From positions 1-45,967 of the forward strand of contig NZ_CAMCVG010000008.1 of the NCBI RefSeq assembly GCF_945881795.1: a DNA stretch of 45,967 bases. Reading direction: 5' to 3'. The number at the start of each line of letters is the position of its first letter. Position 1 is the first letter of the stretch. Below, piece after piece: positions 1 through 7,514 of this stretch. The notes beneath the pieces are model-generated. The model saw nothing but the letters and a program-made list of their open reading frames with translations, was not told the DNA's origin and ran no database searches. Made by a program: the position numbers and the translations under genes. This DNA comes from Rhodoferax sp. OV413 (lineage in GTDB: Bacteria; Pseudomonadota; Gammaproteobacteria; Burkholderiales; Burkholderiaceae_C).

Positions 1-1179
1 GGCAACTATGACCAGAGGCTTGGCCAGCAGATGGCCGGGCAGCAGATCTACCGCGCTCAGGCTGGCCCAGGCGGCGGCTTCTACCGCCAGCACCTCCAGC
101 GCGTGCAGGCCCTGCTGCATGAAGCGGCCCAGGGCCCAGACCGCGGCAAACAGGCCTGTGGCATAGAGGGCAGCATCGGCAAAAGGCAGGCCGTCGGCCA
201 CCCACAAAAAGGCGGCCACCGCGCCCAGCAGGCCCAGAAACTGCACCGACGCGAACCAGCCTTGCGCGGCCGTGAGCGGCGGGTTGAAGGTACGCACCTG
301 CTCCAGCCGGAAGGCGGGGTGGGGCTGCGCCGCCGCCAGATCGGCAGGCTGCCAGCCGGGCGGCATGAACCACACGCGTAGCTTGTCTACCCAGCGGCGC
401 GTGGCCCAGCTCGCGCAGACCAGACTCCAGTACACCTGGGCATTGGCCCATACCGGGTCCCAGCTGTTGAGCGGGCTGCGGGTACCGTAAACGCAGGGCT
501 CGTCCTCTTCGCGGAAGCTGCCGAACAGACGGTCCCACAGCATCAGGATGCCGCCGTAGTTCTTGTCGACGTAGGCGTCGTTCACTGCGTGGTGTACCCG
601 GTGGTTGCTGGGCGAGCAAAACACCCGGTCAAACCAACCGAGTTTGCCCACCTGCTCGGTGTGTACCCAGAACTGGTAGAGCAGGTCAATCAGCGCCACG
701 ATGCCGAAAATCAGCGGCGGCACACCGGCCACGGCCATCGGCAGGTAAAAAATCCAGCCGAAAAACGCACCGCTGCTGGTTTGGCGCAGCGCGGTCGACA
801 GGTTGTATTGCTGGCTCTGGTGGTGCACCACATGGGCCGCCCAGAACAACGCCACCTCGTGGCCAGCGCGGTGCAGCCAGTAGTAGCAAAAGTCGTAAAA
901 CACCAGCGCCAGCAGCACTCCGTACCAGGTGCTCCAGAACGCCAGGTCCGGCAGGAGCGCCACCGCATGAAATACGGCGGTGTAAATGCCGACAGTCAGC
1001 ACCTTAGAGAGCACGCCCCCGACCTGGCTCAGGATACCCAGGTTGATGCTGCTGATGGCGTCATTCAGCCGGTAGGCCAGCGTGGCTGGCACCCGCGCGT
1101 TGGCGCGCCGGCTCCATGCGAACTCCAGCGCAATCAGCAGGAAGAAAACCGGCGTTGCAAAAACAATGATTTTGCTCAT
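1..1179 (-). CDS. Sterol desaturase / fatty acid hydroxylase family membrane protein (3' end outside window)
   Basis: This is an integral-membrane di-iron oxygenase of the fatty acid hydroxylase superfamily, which hydroxylates or desaturates lipid substrates. Reading from the ATG at 1179, 393 codons are visible and stay open to the left edge, so the C-terminus is missing. The eight-histidine metal signature is clear: HRAGH at residues 103-107, HVVHH at 116-120 and HRVHH at 193-197. Hydrophobic stretches near residues 5-20, 45-100 and 140-170 fit membrane segments, and a second hydrophobic block lies near the C-terminal end of the visible part (about 330-365). That extra C-terminal block is seen in the longer bacterial members. 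The substrate cannot be told from sequence. It is followed upstream by an 88-bp gap holding a 12-bp tandem repeat, so it may have its own promoter. Confidence 0.9.
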   Translation of the reverse strand, partial: MSKIIVFATPVFFLLIALEFAWSRRANARVPATLAYRLNDAISSINLGILSQVGGVLSKVLTVGIYTAVFHAVALLPDLAFWSTWYGVLLALVFYDFCYYWLHRAGHEVALFWAAHVVHHQSQQYNLSTALRQTSSGAFFGWIFYLPMAVAGVPPLIFGIVALIDLLYQFWVHTEQVGKLGWFDRVFCSPSNHRVHHAVNDAYVDKNYGGILMLWDRLFGSFREEDEPCVYGTRSPLNSWDPVWANAQVYWSLVCASWATRRWVDKLRVWFMPPGWQPADLAAAQPHPAFRLEQVRTFNPPLTAAQGWFASVQFLGLLGAVAAFLWVADGLPFADAALYATGLFAAVWALGRFMQQGLHALEVLAVEAAAWASLSAVDLLPGHLLAKPLVIVA

Positions 1180-1242
1180 GCGCCAATTTTGCCGACCCAG
1201 AGCGCTTTACGCATCGGGGGAACCCTAGGGGCGCTGCCGTAA

Positions 1243-1278
1243 ATGACAGGTCGGATGACAGGTCGGGTTACAGGTTGG
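1243..1278. repeat. Three tandem 12-bp repeats
   Basis: Two identical 12-bp units (ATGACAGGTCGG) lie head to tail at 1243-1254 and 1255-1266. A third, diverged unit (GTTACAGGTTGG) follows at 1267-1278. The third unit contains the stop codon of the histidine phosphatase gene (1268-1270, minus strand), so the array runs from the intergenic gap into the 3' end of that gene. A unit length of 12 keeps the reading frame. Confidence 0.8.
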
Positions 1279-1918
1279 ATTCGTCGAGCGCCGCACCGTC
1301 GAGGTGCCGCACATCGCCCCAGCCCACCAGCGTGAGGGACTCGGGCGTCCACAGCAGGCGGTTAATCGCCGCATTGCCCAGGTGCCAGGTGCGGGGAGCG
1401 TGCAGCTCTTGCCGGGTGGCCAGCCGGTAGAGCATGTCCATCACGCCGCCGTGGGCTACCAGAACGATGTGTTCGCCGGCATGGCGCGCCGCAATGTCAT
1501 TCACCGTGGCCGACACCCGCGCGAGCAGCTCGGTCGGGGTTTCGCCGCCGGGCGGGGCGAAGTGCGGGTCGCGCTGCTTCCAGCGCATGGACTGATCGGG
1601 CCACTTCTGGGCGATATCGGCCCATGTCTCGCCTTCAAAGCTGCCGAAGCCCCGCTCGCGGAGGCCCTGGTGCAGCGCCACTTCGCGGGCGGTGATGTTG
1701 CGGGCGTGTCGGGCAATGGCCTGTGCGGTGCTTTGGGCGCGCTGCAGGTCGCTGCTGTAAATGCGGTCGATGGATTCTCCGGCCAGCGCCGCGCCCACGC
1801 GCTCGGCCTGCCATTGGCCTTGAGCATTAAGGCCGATATCGAGCTGGCCCTGAATGCGGGTGTCCACGTTCCAGGCGGTTTCGCCGTGGCGCACTGCGAT
1901 GATGCGGGTGACGCTCAT
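1268..1918 (-). CDS. Histidine phosphatase family protein
   Basis: This is a 216-residue phosphatase of the phosphoglycerate-mutase-like clan, which works through a phosphohistidine intermediate. The RHGE motif is at residues 10-13 (nucleophile His11), the acid/base Glu is in RER at about residue 88, and the second catalytic histidine is in AHGG at about 156. Length and motif spacing fit the CobC/GpmB-type branch (small phosphatases acting on phosphosugars, alpha-ribazole phosphate or nucleotides). No cobalamin genes are nearby, so I do not call it CobC. The ATG directly abuts the stop of the upstream lipoprotein gene (TGA then ATG with no gap), which suggests coupled translation. Confidence 0.88.
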   Translation of the reverse strand: MSVTRIIAVRHGETAWNVDTRIQGQLDIGLNAQGQWQAERVGAALAGESIDRIYSSDLQRAQSTAQAIARHARNITAREVALHQGLRERGFGSFEGETWADIAQKWPDQSMRWKQRDPHFAPPGGETPTELLARVSATVNDIAARHAGEHIVLVAHGGVMDMLYRLATRQELHAPRTWHLGNAAINRLLWTPESLTLVGWGDVRHLDGAALDESNL

Positions 1919-2551
1919 TCAGCGTGGTCCGGCGCCGCGGGCGGGCAGTTCGACCCGGACGGTGCGGCTGGCGGTTTGCGGGTAGTCCTTGAGCGCGGCC
2001 TCCAGCATGGGGGGCAGCAGGTTGGCCGTGTCGCTCCAGGGGCCGTCAAATACGGCGGTCGTTTCAAACGCCAGTTGACCATTGGTGCTGTCGCGCAGGG
2101 TCAGCTGCAGCCGGTGGCGGAACCAGGGCACTTCCATGTCTGTCATGCGGGGCCAGACTTCCATCAACATCCCGTTGTTGCCCATCACAAAGCGCGGGCT
2201 CTGAGGGCGGTAGTACGGGTTGCGGATGTTGTCTACCGAAAAACCCACAATCACCAGATAGCGCCCGCCGGCGTCCCTGCGCAGCAGGCCGGCACGCTCA
2301 AGCGCCTCCTGGGCCATGGACTCCAGGGCCTCCTGTTGCTGGTTGTTGCGCTCTTGCGAGGGCAGTCGTTCAAACCGGAAGTCCGTTCCAGCTACCGGTG
2401 CGCTGGCACCCGCAAAGCTCTGCACCTCGCTGTCAATCATGCGCGGCAGGGCGCACCCCCCCAGGCTCAACATTCCCAGGATGAGGCCCAAGGCCACCAG
2501 CACGCGCCCGGTTTGCGAGGCCATGCGGCAGGGGCTCAGCGATTTCATCAT
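1919..2551 (-). CDS. Putative lipoprotein, DUF4136-like
   Basis: This is a 210-residue predicted lipoprotein. A basic start, a hydrophobic stretch at residues 17-31 and a lipobox LGGC with the lipidated cysteine at 33 are visible. The rest is a soluble domain of about 175 residues, rich in alternating polar and hydrophobic positions. It resembles DUF4136-type periplasmic lipoproteins of beta- and gammaproteobacteria, but this is recall only and the function is unknown. It begins one base after the ttcA stop codon and ends directly at the start of the histidine phosphatase, so the three genes look co-transcribed. A second in-frame ATG at 2524 would give a shorter signal peptide and is an alternative start. 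Confidence 0.72.
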   Translation of the reverse strand: MMKSLSPCRMASQTGRVLVALGLILGMLSLGGCALPRMIDSEVQSFAGASAPVAGTDFRFERLPSQERNNQQQEALESMAQEALERAGLLRRDAGGRYLVIVGFSVDNIRNPYYRPQSPRFVMGNNGMLMEVWPRMTDMEVPWFRHRLQLTLRDSTNGQLAFETTAVFDGPWSDTANLLPPMLEAALKDYPQTASRTVRVELPARGAGPR

Positions 2552-2552
2552 T

Positions 2553-3560
2553 TCAAAGGCTCACCACGTTGACGCCAGCCAGACCTGCCAGTGCGCCAAG
2601 GCCCGCCACTGCGGAAGAGGGCAGGTCGTCCGCATCAAACGCCTTGTCACCCTCGTCATCGGCAATACCGGTGGGGCGGATGTTTTTGAAGTCATGGCGC
2701 TTGTGGTCCATCAGGTGCGAGGGCACCACGTTTTGCAATGCGGTGAACATGGTCTCGGCGCGGCCGGGGTATTGTTTCTCCCAGTCCCGCAGCATGTTGC
2801 CGATTTGCACGCGCTGCAGGTTGGTCTGGCTCCCGCACAGTGTGCAGGGAATGATGGGGAACTGACGGTGCGCTGCCCAACGGATCAGGTCTTTCTCGGC
2901 CACATAAGCCAGCGGTCGGATGACTACAAACTCGCCATTGTCGCTGGTGAGCTTCGGTGGCATGCCCTTGAGCTTGCCGCCAAAAAACATGTTCAGAAAA
3001 AAGGTCTGCAGCATGTCATCGCGGTGGTGGCCCAGCGCGAGCTTGTTGCACTTGAGCCGCCGCGCCACGCTGTACAAAATGCCCCGCCGCAGCCGGCTGC
3101 ACAGGCTGCACATGGTCTTGCCTTCGGGGATGTTGCGCTTGACGATGGAGTAGGTGTCCTGCGTCTCGATATGGAACTCCACACCCAGCTTGGCTAAGTA
3201 TTCGGGCAGGATGTGGTCGGGAAAACCGGGCTGCTTCTGGTCAAGGTTGACGGCCACAATCTCAAAGCGGATCGGCGCGCGCTGCTGCATCTTGAGCAGG
3301 ATGTCGAGCATGCCGTAGCTGTCTTTTCCGCCCGACATGCAGACCATCACCCGGTCGCCCTCTTCAATCATGTTGAAGTCCACAATTGCCTGCCCCATCT
3401 GGCGGCACAGGCGCTTCTCGAGCTTGTGGGCTTCGCGCTCAATCTTGATGCCTTTTTGGCGTTTCGCCTCAGCGTCCGCCACGGTGGTGTCGGTGCTTGC
3501 CGGGTCGTCGGTCCATGCCTCGGTGGCGGGGGCTTCTTCTTCAATCCATGTGGCGCTCAT
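2553..3560 (-). CDS. ttcA: tRNA 2-thiocytidine(32) synthetase TtcA
   Basis: TtcA is the ATP-dependent, iron-sulfur enzyme that thiolates cytidine 32 in certain tRNAs. The protein is 335 residues from the chosen ATG at 3560, which follows an AAGGAG ribosome binding site. A longer frame extends upstream but lacks such a site. The PP-loop SGGKDS is at residues 76-81. Two CXXC pairs that bind the cluster and carry sulfur are at 151/154 (CSLC) and 239/242 (CTLC). A GHHRDD stretch near 177-182, typical of the TtcA/TilS ATP pyrophosphatases, is also present. Length is close to the usual 310-330. The N-terminal 40 residues are acidic and poorly conserved. The lipoprotein gene follows immediately downstream. 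Confidence 0.96.
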   Translation of the reverse strand: MSATWIEEEAPATEAWTDDPASTDTTVADAEAKRQKGIKIEREAHKLEKRLCRQMGQAIVDFNMIEEGDRVMVCMSGGKDSYGMLDILLKMQQRAPIRFEIVAVNLDQKQPGFPDHILPEYLAKLGVEFHIETQDTYSIVKRNIPEGKTMCSLCSRLRRGILYSVARRLKCNKLALGHHRDDMLQTFFLNMFFGGKLKGMPPKLTSDNGEFVVIRPLAYVAEKDLIRWAAHRQFPIIPCTLCGSQTNLQRVQIGNMLRDWEKQYPGRAETMFTALQNVVPSHLMDHKRHDFKNIRPTGIADDEGDKAFDADDLPSSAVAGLGALAGLAGVNVVSL

Positions 3561-3600
3561 GCACTTCTCCTTGTTGCGTTGCTGACGGCTCGGGGGTGGC

Positions 3601-3972
3601 TTACCACTGCCCCGTCTCCATGCGGATGGCAACTTCACAGTCTTCAAAAATTTCGAGCTTGGCGATCTTGACCCGCACGCCCAGCACGCCGGGCAGCTGC
3701 ATCAGCCGGTGGGCCAGTTTGCCGATGAGCGTCTCCAACAGGTTCACATGCTCGGCGGTGCATTCGCTGATGATGATCTGGCGCACCTTGCGGTAGTCGA
3801 GCACGTGGTTGATGTCGTCATCGCTGGGAAGCAAAGGCTGGGTGCCCAGGCTCAGCTCTGCATCTACCTGAATCGGTTGGGGCGCTTTTTTCTCTGACTC
3901 CAGAATGCCGAGGCTGGCATCGAAGCGCAGGCCGGTGAGCGTGAGGGTCTGGTAGCCTGTGGTGGCTTTCAT
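3601..3972 (-). CDS. Dihydroneopterin aldolase / epimerase family protein (FolB-like 1)
   Basis: This is a 123-residue member of the FolB/FolX family, whose enzymes cleave or epimerise dihydroneopterin (or its triphosphate) for folate or monapterin synthesis. I use the ATG at 3972 because AGAGGAC sits at the right distance upstream. An in-frame start at 3999 would add nine residues and overlap the preceding gene. The family pattern is present: GIxxSE near the N-terminus, the central VLDYRKVR stretch, and the helix [13 protein letters not shown]. The C-terminal lysine region reads [17 protein letters not shown], diverged from the KPxxxxxxxxGVE form kept by its neighbour. The two genes look like an old duplication with different roles; this one is the better candidate for a FolX-like or altered function. 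Confidence 0.85.
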   Translation of the reverse strand: MKATTGYQTLTLTGLRFDASLGILESEKKAPQPIQVDAELSLGTQPLLPSDDDINHVLDYRKVRQIIISECTAEHVNLLETLIGKLAHRLMQLPGVLGVRVKIAKLEIFEDCEVAIRMETGQW

Positions 3973-3991
3973 GCTGTCCTCTGTGGAGTCT

Positions 3992-4393
3992 TTAAGCATT
4001 GACGCCTTTCATGCGGAATACCTCAACGCCCACGCCCGCGCAGTCGGGGTACACATCGGGCTTCTGTGTGGACAGGCGCACCGCGCGCACCTGCGGGTGC
4101 GCCAGCAGTTGCTCGATGAGCTCGTCGCACAATGTTTCTTGCAGCTCCACATGGCCGCGGGCAATGCGCCGGGCAATCAGCTCGCGCACGAAGTCGTAGT
4201 CCACCACCTCCGACAGGCTGTCGGCCTGCGGCGTGGTGCTGGCCAAAGGCACAAACAGTTCCACATTGAAGATGAGCCGCTGGGTGACGCCCTTCTCGAA
4301 GTCGTGGGCGCCGATGCGCACCTGCACCACATGGTCGCGCAGAAAAAGGCGGCGGCATTCGAGTGCCAGAAGGTTGAAGGGGTCTGTGGTCAT
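3992..4393 (-). CDS. folB: Dihydroneopterin aldolase family protein (FolB-like 2)
   Basis: This is a 133-residue FolB-family protein. Dihydroneopterin aldolase converts 7,8-dihydroneopterin to 6-hydroxymethyl-dihydropterin and glycolaldehyde in folate synthesis. The canonical C-terminal signature is kept: QKPDVYPDCAGVGVE near residues 108-124 contains the KP lysine expected at the active site. The N-terminal VRIGAHDFEKGVTQ matches the family's GxxxxE...Q strand. The stop overlaps or nearly touches the start region of the first FolB-like gene, and its own ATG overlaps the 3' end of the upstream reductase by four bases. The three are probably translated as one unit. Assigning aldolase versus epimerase activity between the two paralogues is inference. 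Confidence 0.87.
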   Translation of the reverse strand: MTTDPFNLLALECRRLFLRDHVVQVRIGAHDFEKGVTQRLIFNVELFVPLASTTPQADSLSEVVDYDFVRELIARRIARGHVELQETLCDELIEQLLAHPQVRAVRLSTQKPDVYPDCAGVGVEVFRMKGVNA

Positions 4394-5178
4394 GAGGGGG
4401 CTCTCATAGCGGCGGCGTCCACCGCAAACATCACATCGCGTGCCAAGGGCACCAGATGCTGGCCGTTATCCACGCACAGCGTGCTGCCGGTGATGCAGGG
4501 GTTCTCGGCCAGAAACAGGCAGGTGGCGGCCACCTGTGCGGGGTCTATGGCGCGCTGCAGGAGGTTCACCCGCGCGGCCTTGTCAAAGTTTTCCTGCGTT
4601 TGCGGACCGCTCAGGAACATCAGGCCCGGCGCCACACCACACACCCGCACCCTAGGTGCCAGCGCCTGCGCTTGCAGGGCCACTGCGCGCTCGAGCGCCA
4701 GCTTGCTGACGGTGTAGGAGAAGTAGTCGGGGTTGAGGTTGAAGACCTTCTGGTCCAGTATGTGGATGATGCTGTGCTCGCCGGGCAGCGCGTCTGCGCC
4801 CAGGCTGTTGGCCATCCAGCGCGAGAGTGAGAGCGGCGCCAACAGGTTGACTTCGAGTTGCTGGCGTGCGCCTTCGGTGTCGATGGCGGTGCCGCTGTCG
4901 GGCTCGAAGCTGGAGGCGTTGTTGACCAGGCAGTGCAGTGGGCCCGACTTGGCCGTGATTTCGGCAATCACATCGCGCCGGCTGATTTCGTCGGAGAGGT
5001 TGGCGTGAATCGCGTGGGCTTCATGGCCCTGCGCACGAAGCGTGGCGCACAGGGCCTGCGCCGCATCCGCGCTGCGCCCATAGTGACACCACACCTCCCA
5101 ACCCGCTGCCGCAAAGCGGGCGCAAAGGAGCGCACCCAATCGATGGGCACCGCCGGTCACGAGTACGCGCTTCAACAC
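4390..5178 (-). CDS. Pteridine-reductase-like SDR (FolM-type)
   Basis: This is a 262-residue short-chain reductase. The cofactor loop reads TGGAHRLG (residues 8-15), with Arg in place of the usual middle Gly, the TGxxxRxG signature of pteridine reductases PTR1 and FolM. The position normally taken by the catalytic Ser carries Asp (ILDQK, about residue 142), again as in PTR1, and YTVSK at 155-159 supplies Tyr and Lys. NNASSF at 86-91 is the usual Asn motif. Together with the two FolB-type genes directly downstream this suggests reduction of dihydropterin or dihydromonapterin with NADPH. I chose GTG at 5178, preceded by AGGA. A longer frame from an ATG at 5307 would run into the divergent methyltransferase gene. 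Confidence 0.82.
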   Translation of the reverse strand: MLKRVLVTGGAHRLGALLCARFAAAGWEVWCHYGRSADAAQALCATLRAQGHEAHAIHANLSDEISRRDVIAEITAKSGPLHCLVNNASSFEPDSGTAIDTEGARQQLEVNLLAPLSLSRWMANSLGADALPGEHSIIHILDQKVFNLNPDYFSYTVSKLALERAVALQAQALAPRVRVCGVAPGLMFLSGPQTQENFDKAARVNLLQRAIDPAQVAATCLFLAENPCITGSTLCVDNGQHLVPLARDVMFAVDAAAMRAPS

Positions 5179-5245
5179 AAATGCATCCTGAGAGGGGAGG
5201 GGTGTGGGGGAAAGATAATCCTTGGCTAGACGCACCACGAGACCC

Positions 5246-6385
5246 ATGTCCATGCACACGACGCAAAGCGTTCCAGCCCAACTAAACCCAATTATCGCGG
5301 ATGCCATTGCGCAGGCCGACGGCTGGCTGGGCTTTGACGCCTTTATGCGCCTGGCCTTGTACGAACCCGGGCTGGGTTACTACGCCAACGGCTCCACCAA
5401 ATTCGGGCAGATGCCGCAGGGGCTGATGGATGCGGCCGGGCAGCTGCAGGGGCAGGGAAGCGATTTTGTGACCGCGCCCGAGATGAGCCCCCTGTTCGGG
5501 CAGGCGTTGGCTCGGCAGGTGGCGCAGGTGCTGGACGCCACTGGCACCGGCGAGGTGATTGAGTTTGGCGCCGGCACCGGCGCGCTGGCCCTGCAGGTGC
5601 TGGATGCGCTCCACGCGCTGGGGCAGCCCTTGCGCAGCTACACGATTGTGGACGTGTCGGATTCTCTGAAAGACCGGCAGCGCGAGCGGCTGGCGGCCTA
5701 TGGCGAGCGCGTGCGCTGGGTGGCGGAGCTTCCCGTCCAGATGCGCGGCGTGGTGCTGGGCAACGAGGTACTCGACGCCATGCCGGTGCAGCTGTTGGCG
5801 CGGGTGGGCGGGGTATGGCATGAGCGGGGTGTGGCGTGGGAGGCTGGCCGTTTGGTGTGGGCCGATCGCCCGACCAGCCTACGCCCGCCGGTGGAGCTGG
5901 AAGGCGGGCACGATTACCTGACCGAGATCCACCCGCAGGGTGAGGCTTTCATCCGCACGCTGTCAGACCGCTTGGAGGCCGGTGCGGCGTTCTTTCTGGA
6001 CTATGGCTTTCCCGAACATGAGTACTACCACCCGCAGCGCCACATGGGCACCGTAATGTGCCACCAGGCCCACCGCGCAGACGCCGATCCCTTGAGTGAC
6101 GTGGGCTTGAAAGACATCACCGCCCATGTGAACTTCACCGGCATTGCTGTGGCCGCGCAAGAGGCTGGTCTGGATGTGCTGGGCTACACCAACCAGGCGC
6201 ATTTCCTGATGAACTGCGGCCTGGTCGAGGCCATGCAAACCCAGCCGCTGCCGGAGCGGGTGGCGGCGCAAAAACTGCTGATGGAGCACGAAATGGGTGA
6301 GCTCTTCAAAGTCATCGCGCTGGGGCGGGGGGTGGATGTGCCGCTCATGGGGTTTGTGCGGGGCGACCGCACCCACCGGTTGTGA
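5246..6385 (+). CDS. SAM-dependent methyltransferase, MidA/NDUFAF7 family (COG1565)
   Basis: This is a 379-residue Rossmann methyltransferase. Motif I reads EFGAGTGALA around residues 112-121. The family-specific segments FMRLALYEPGLGYY, APEMSPLFGQ and GYTNQAHFL are all recognisable. The eukaryotic relative NDUFAF7 methylates an arginine of a complex I subunit; the role of bacterial members is not settled. Two close ATGs (5246 and 5252) are possible starts, neither with a strong ribosome binding site. It is divergent from the pteridine reductase, with about 67 bp between starts, so both promoters must be packed there. No nuo genes are in the window. Confidence 0.9.
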   Translation: MSMHTTQSVPAQLNPIIADAIAQADGWLGFDAFMRLALYEPGLGYYANGSTKFGQMPQGLMDAAGQLQGQGSDFVTAPEMSPLFGQALARQVAQVLDATGTGEVIEFGAGTGALALQVLDALHALGQPLRSYTIVDVSDSLKDRQRERLAAYGERVRWVAELPVQMRGVVLGNEVLDAMPVQLLARVGGVWHERGVAWEAGRLVWADRPTSLRPPVELEGGHDYLTEIHPQGEAFIRTLSDRLEAGAAFFLDYGFPEHEYYHPQRHMGTVMCHQAHRADADPLSDVGLKDITAHVNFTGIAVAAQEAGLDVLGYTNQAHFLMNCGLVEAMQTQPLPERVAAQKLLMEHEMGELFKVIALGRGVDVPLMGFVRGDRTHRL

Positions 6386-6495
6386 CTGCGGTGTCCGATC
6401 CTCTGTCGTCTCCGGTCTCTTGCGTAACAGGCTGGTAACGCCGCGGCGCTGCCCGCCGCTACCATTGGCCCCTTGAACTCCACTGAATTCTCGTT

Positions 6496-7491
6496 ATGAC
6501 GTCTGCAACCAGCGCCCCTGCCGTACAACTTCCGCCCTCCATGGCGACCGTGGCGTGCGTGGACATCGGCGGCACCAAGGTGGCCGTCAGCATTGCGGAT
6601 GCCCGTGGCGTGCGTGGCAAGGTGGCCGAGCCCACCGCCAAAGAAGGTGACAACACGGCCCTGGCGCGGCAAATCATCCGCATGGTCGGCCAAAGCTGCG
6701 ATGCCGCCGGCGTGCCGCTGGCGCAGGTGGCCTCGGTGGGCGTGGCGTCCTGCGGGCCATTTGTGATGCGCGAGGGCCTGATCGAGCTGTCCTCGCCCAA
6801 CATCTGCGGCGGCATGGCCGGGCGCGGGCGCGGCCTGCCCAATGACTGGACGACCGCCCTGCTCGAAGCGCCCCTGCGCGCCGCCTTTGCCAATGTGCGC
6901 GTCGAAAACGACGGCGTGAGCGCGCTGGAGGCGGAGCGCCGCTGGGGTGCGCTGCAGGGTGTGCGCAACTGCGCCTACGTGACCTGGAGCACTGGCATCG
7001 GTATGGGGCTGTGCGTGGACGGGCACATTTTGCGCGGCAAGAACGGCAACGCCGGCCATGCGGGCCACACCTTTGTGAGCGATAACGACGCCGCCTTGTG
7101 CGGCTGCGGCAACATCGGCGACGTAGAGGCGCTGGTGGCGGGCAACGCCATCCCGCGCCGCTTCGGTGCGGACGGTTTTGCCGACGCTGCTATGCTTTTT
7201 GAAGCAGCTCACGCAGGCAGCGTGAGCGCAAACGCCATTATTGATGACCTTTGCAGGGTCATGGGTCGGGCGTTGTACAACATGGTGGTTACGCTGGATT
7301 TAGAGCGCATCAGCCTGGGCGGCAGCGTGTTCTGGCACCACCGTGACTTCTTGTTGCCCAAGATCCGCTCGCACGTGGAGGGCAAACTTTCCGCCCTGAC
7401 CGCCGGCGTGGAACTGGTGCCCGCCGGTCTGGGTGAGCGGGTGGGCGACTACGCGGCTCTCGCGCTGGTGGTGGGAGAAACCCCGCGCTAA
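6496..7491 (+). CDS. ROK family sugar kinase
   Basis: This is a 331-residue kinase of the ROK family (glucokinase, N-acetylmannosamine kinase and relatives), which phosphorylates hexoses with ATP. The phosphate loop DIGGTK is at residues 23-28, and the ROK zinc region follows a GHAGH stretch. The zinc motif is normally CxCGxxGCxE; here it reads CGCGNIGDVE (Cys202, Cys204, then Asp209 where the third Cys should be), so metal binding may be altered. The N-terminal 15 residues before MATVACVD are extra. It is not inside the minus-strand xylose operon and is convergent with the haloperoxidase gene. Codons 231-250 coincide with one copy of the dispersed GCTA/AGCWGC/GCGC element, though the encoded peptide still aligns with normal ROK sequence. 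Substrate unknown. Confidence 0.87.
   Translation: MTSATSAPAVQLPPSMATVACVDIGGTKVAVSIADARGVRGKVAEPTAKEGDNTALARQIIRMVGQSCDAAGVPLAQVASVGVASCGPFVMREGLIELSSPNICGGMAGRGRGLPNDWTTALLEAPLRAAFANVRVENDGVSALEAERRWGALQGVRNCAYVTWSTGIGMGLCVDGHILRGKNGNAGHAGHTFVSDNDAALCGCGNIGDVEALVAGNAIPRRFGADGFADAAMLFEAAHAGSVSANAIIDDLCRVMGRALYNMVVTLDLERISLGGSVFWHHRDFLLPKIRSHVEGKLSALTAGVELVPAGLGERVGDYAALALVVGETPR
7186..7246 (+). repeat. Dispersed in-frame element, copy A (in the ROK kinase)
   Basis: The GCTA block is at 7188-7191, followed in exact register by AAGCAGC and the CACGC/GCGC block. The centre is a perfect 8-bp inverted repeat, GCTCACGC (7207-7214) and GCGTGAGC (7220-7227), with a five-base loop. The second GCGC block and AAACGCC then ATTATTGA follow. 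It keeps the reading frame open. Confidence 0.6.
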
Positions 7492-7514
7492 GCGTGGTCC
7501 GTTGAACCCGCGCC

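Noticed and set aside
1268..1918. CobC (alpha-ribazole phosphatase)
   Set aside because: Only the general histidine phosphatase motifs are present and no cobalamin gene is nearby.
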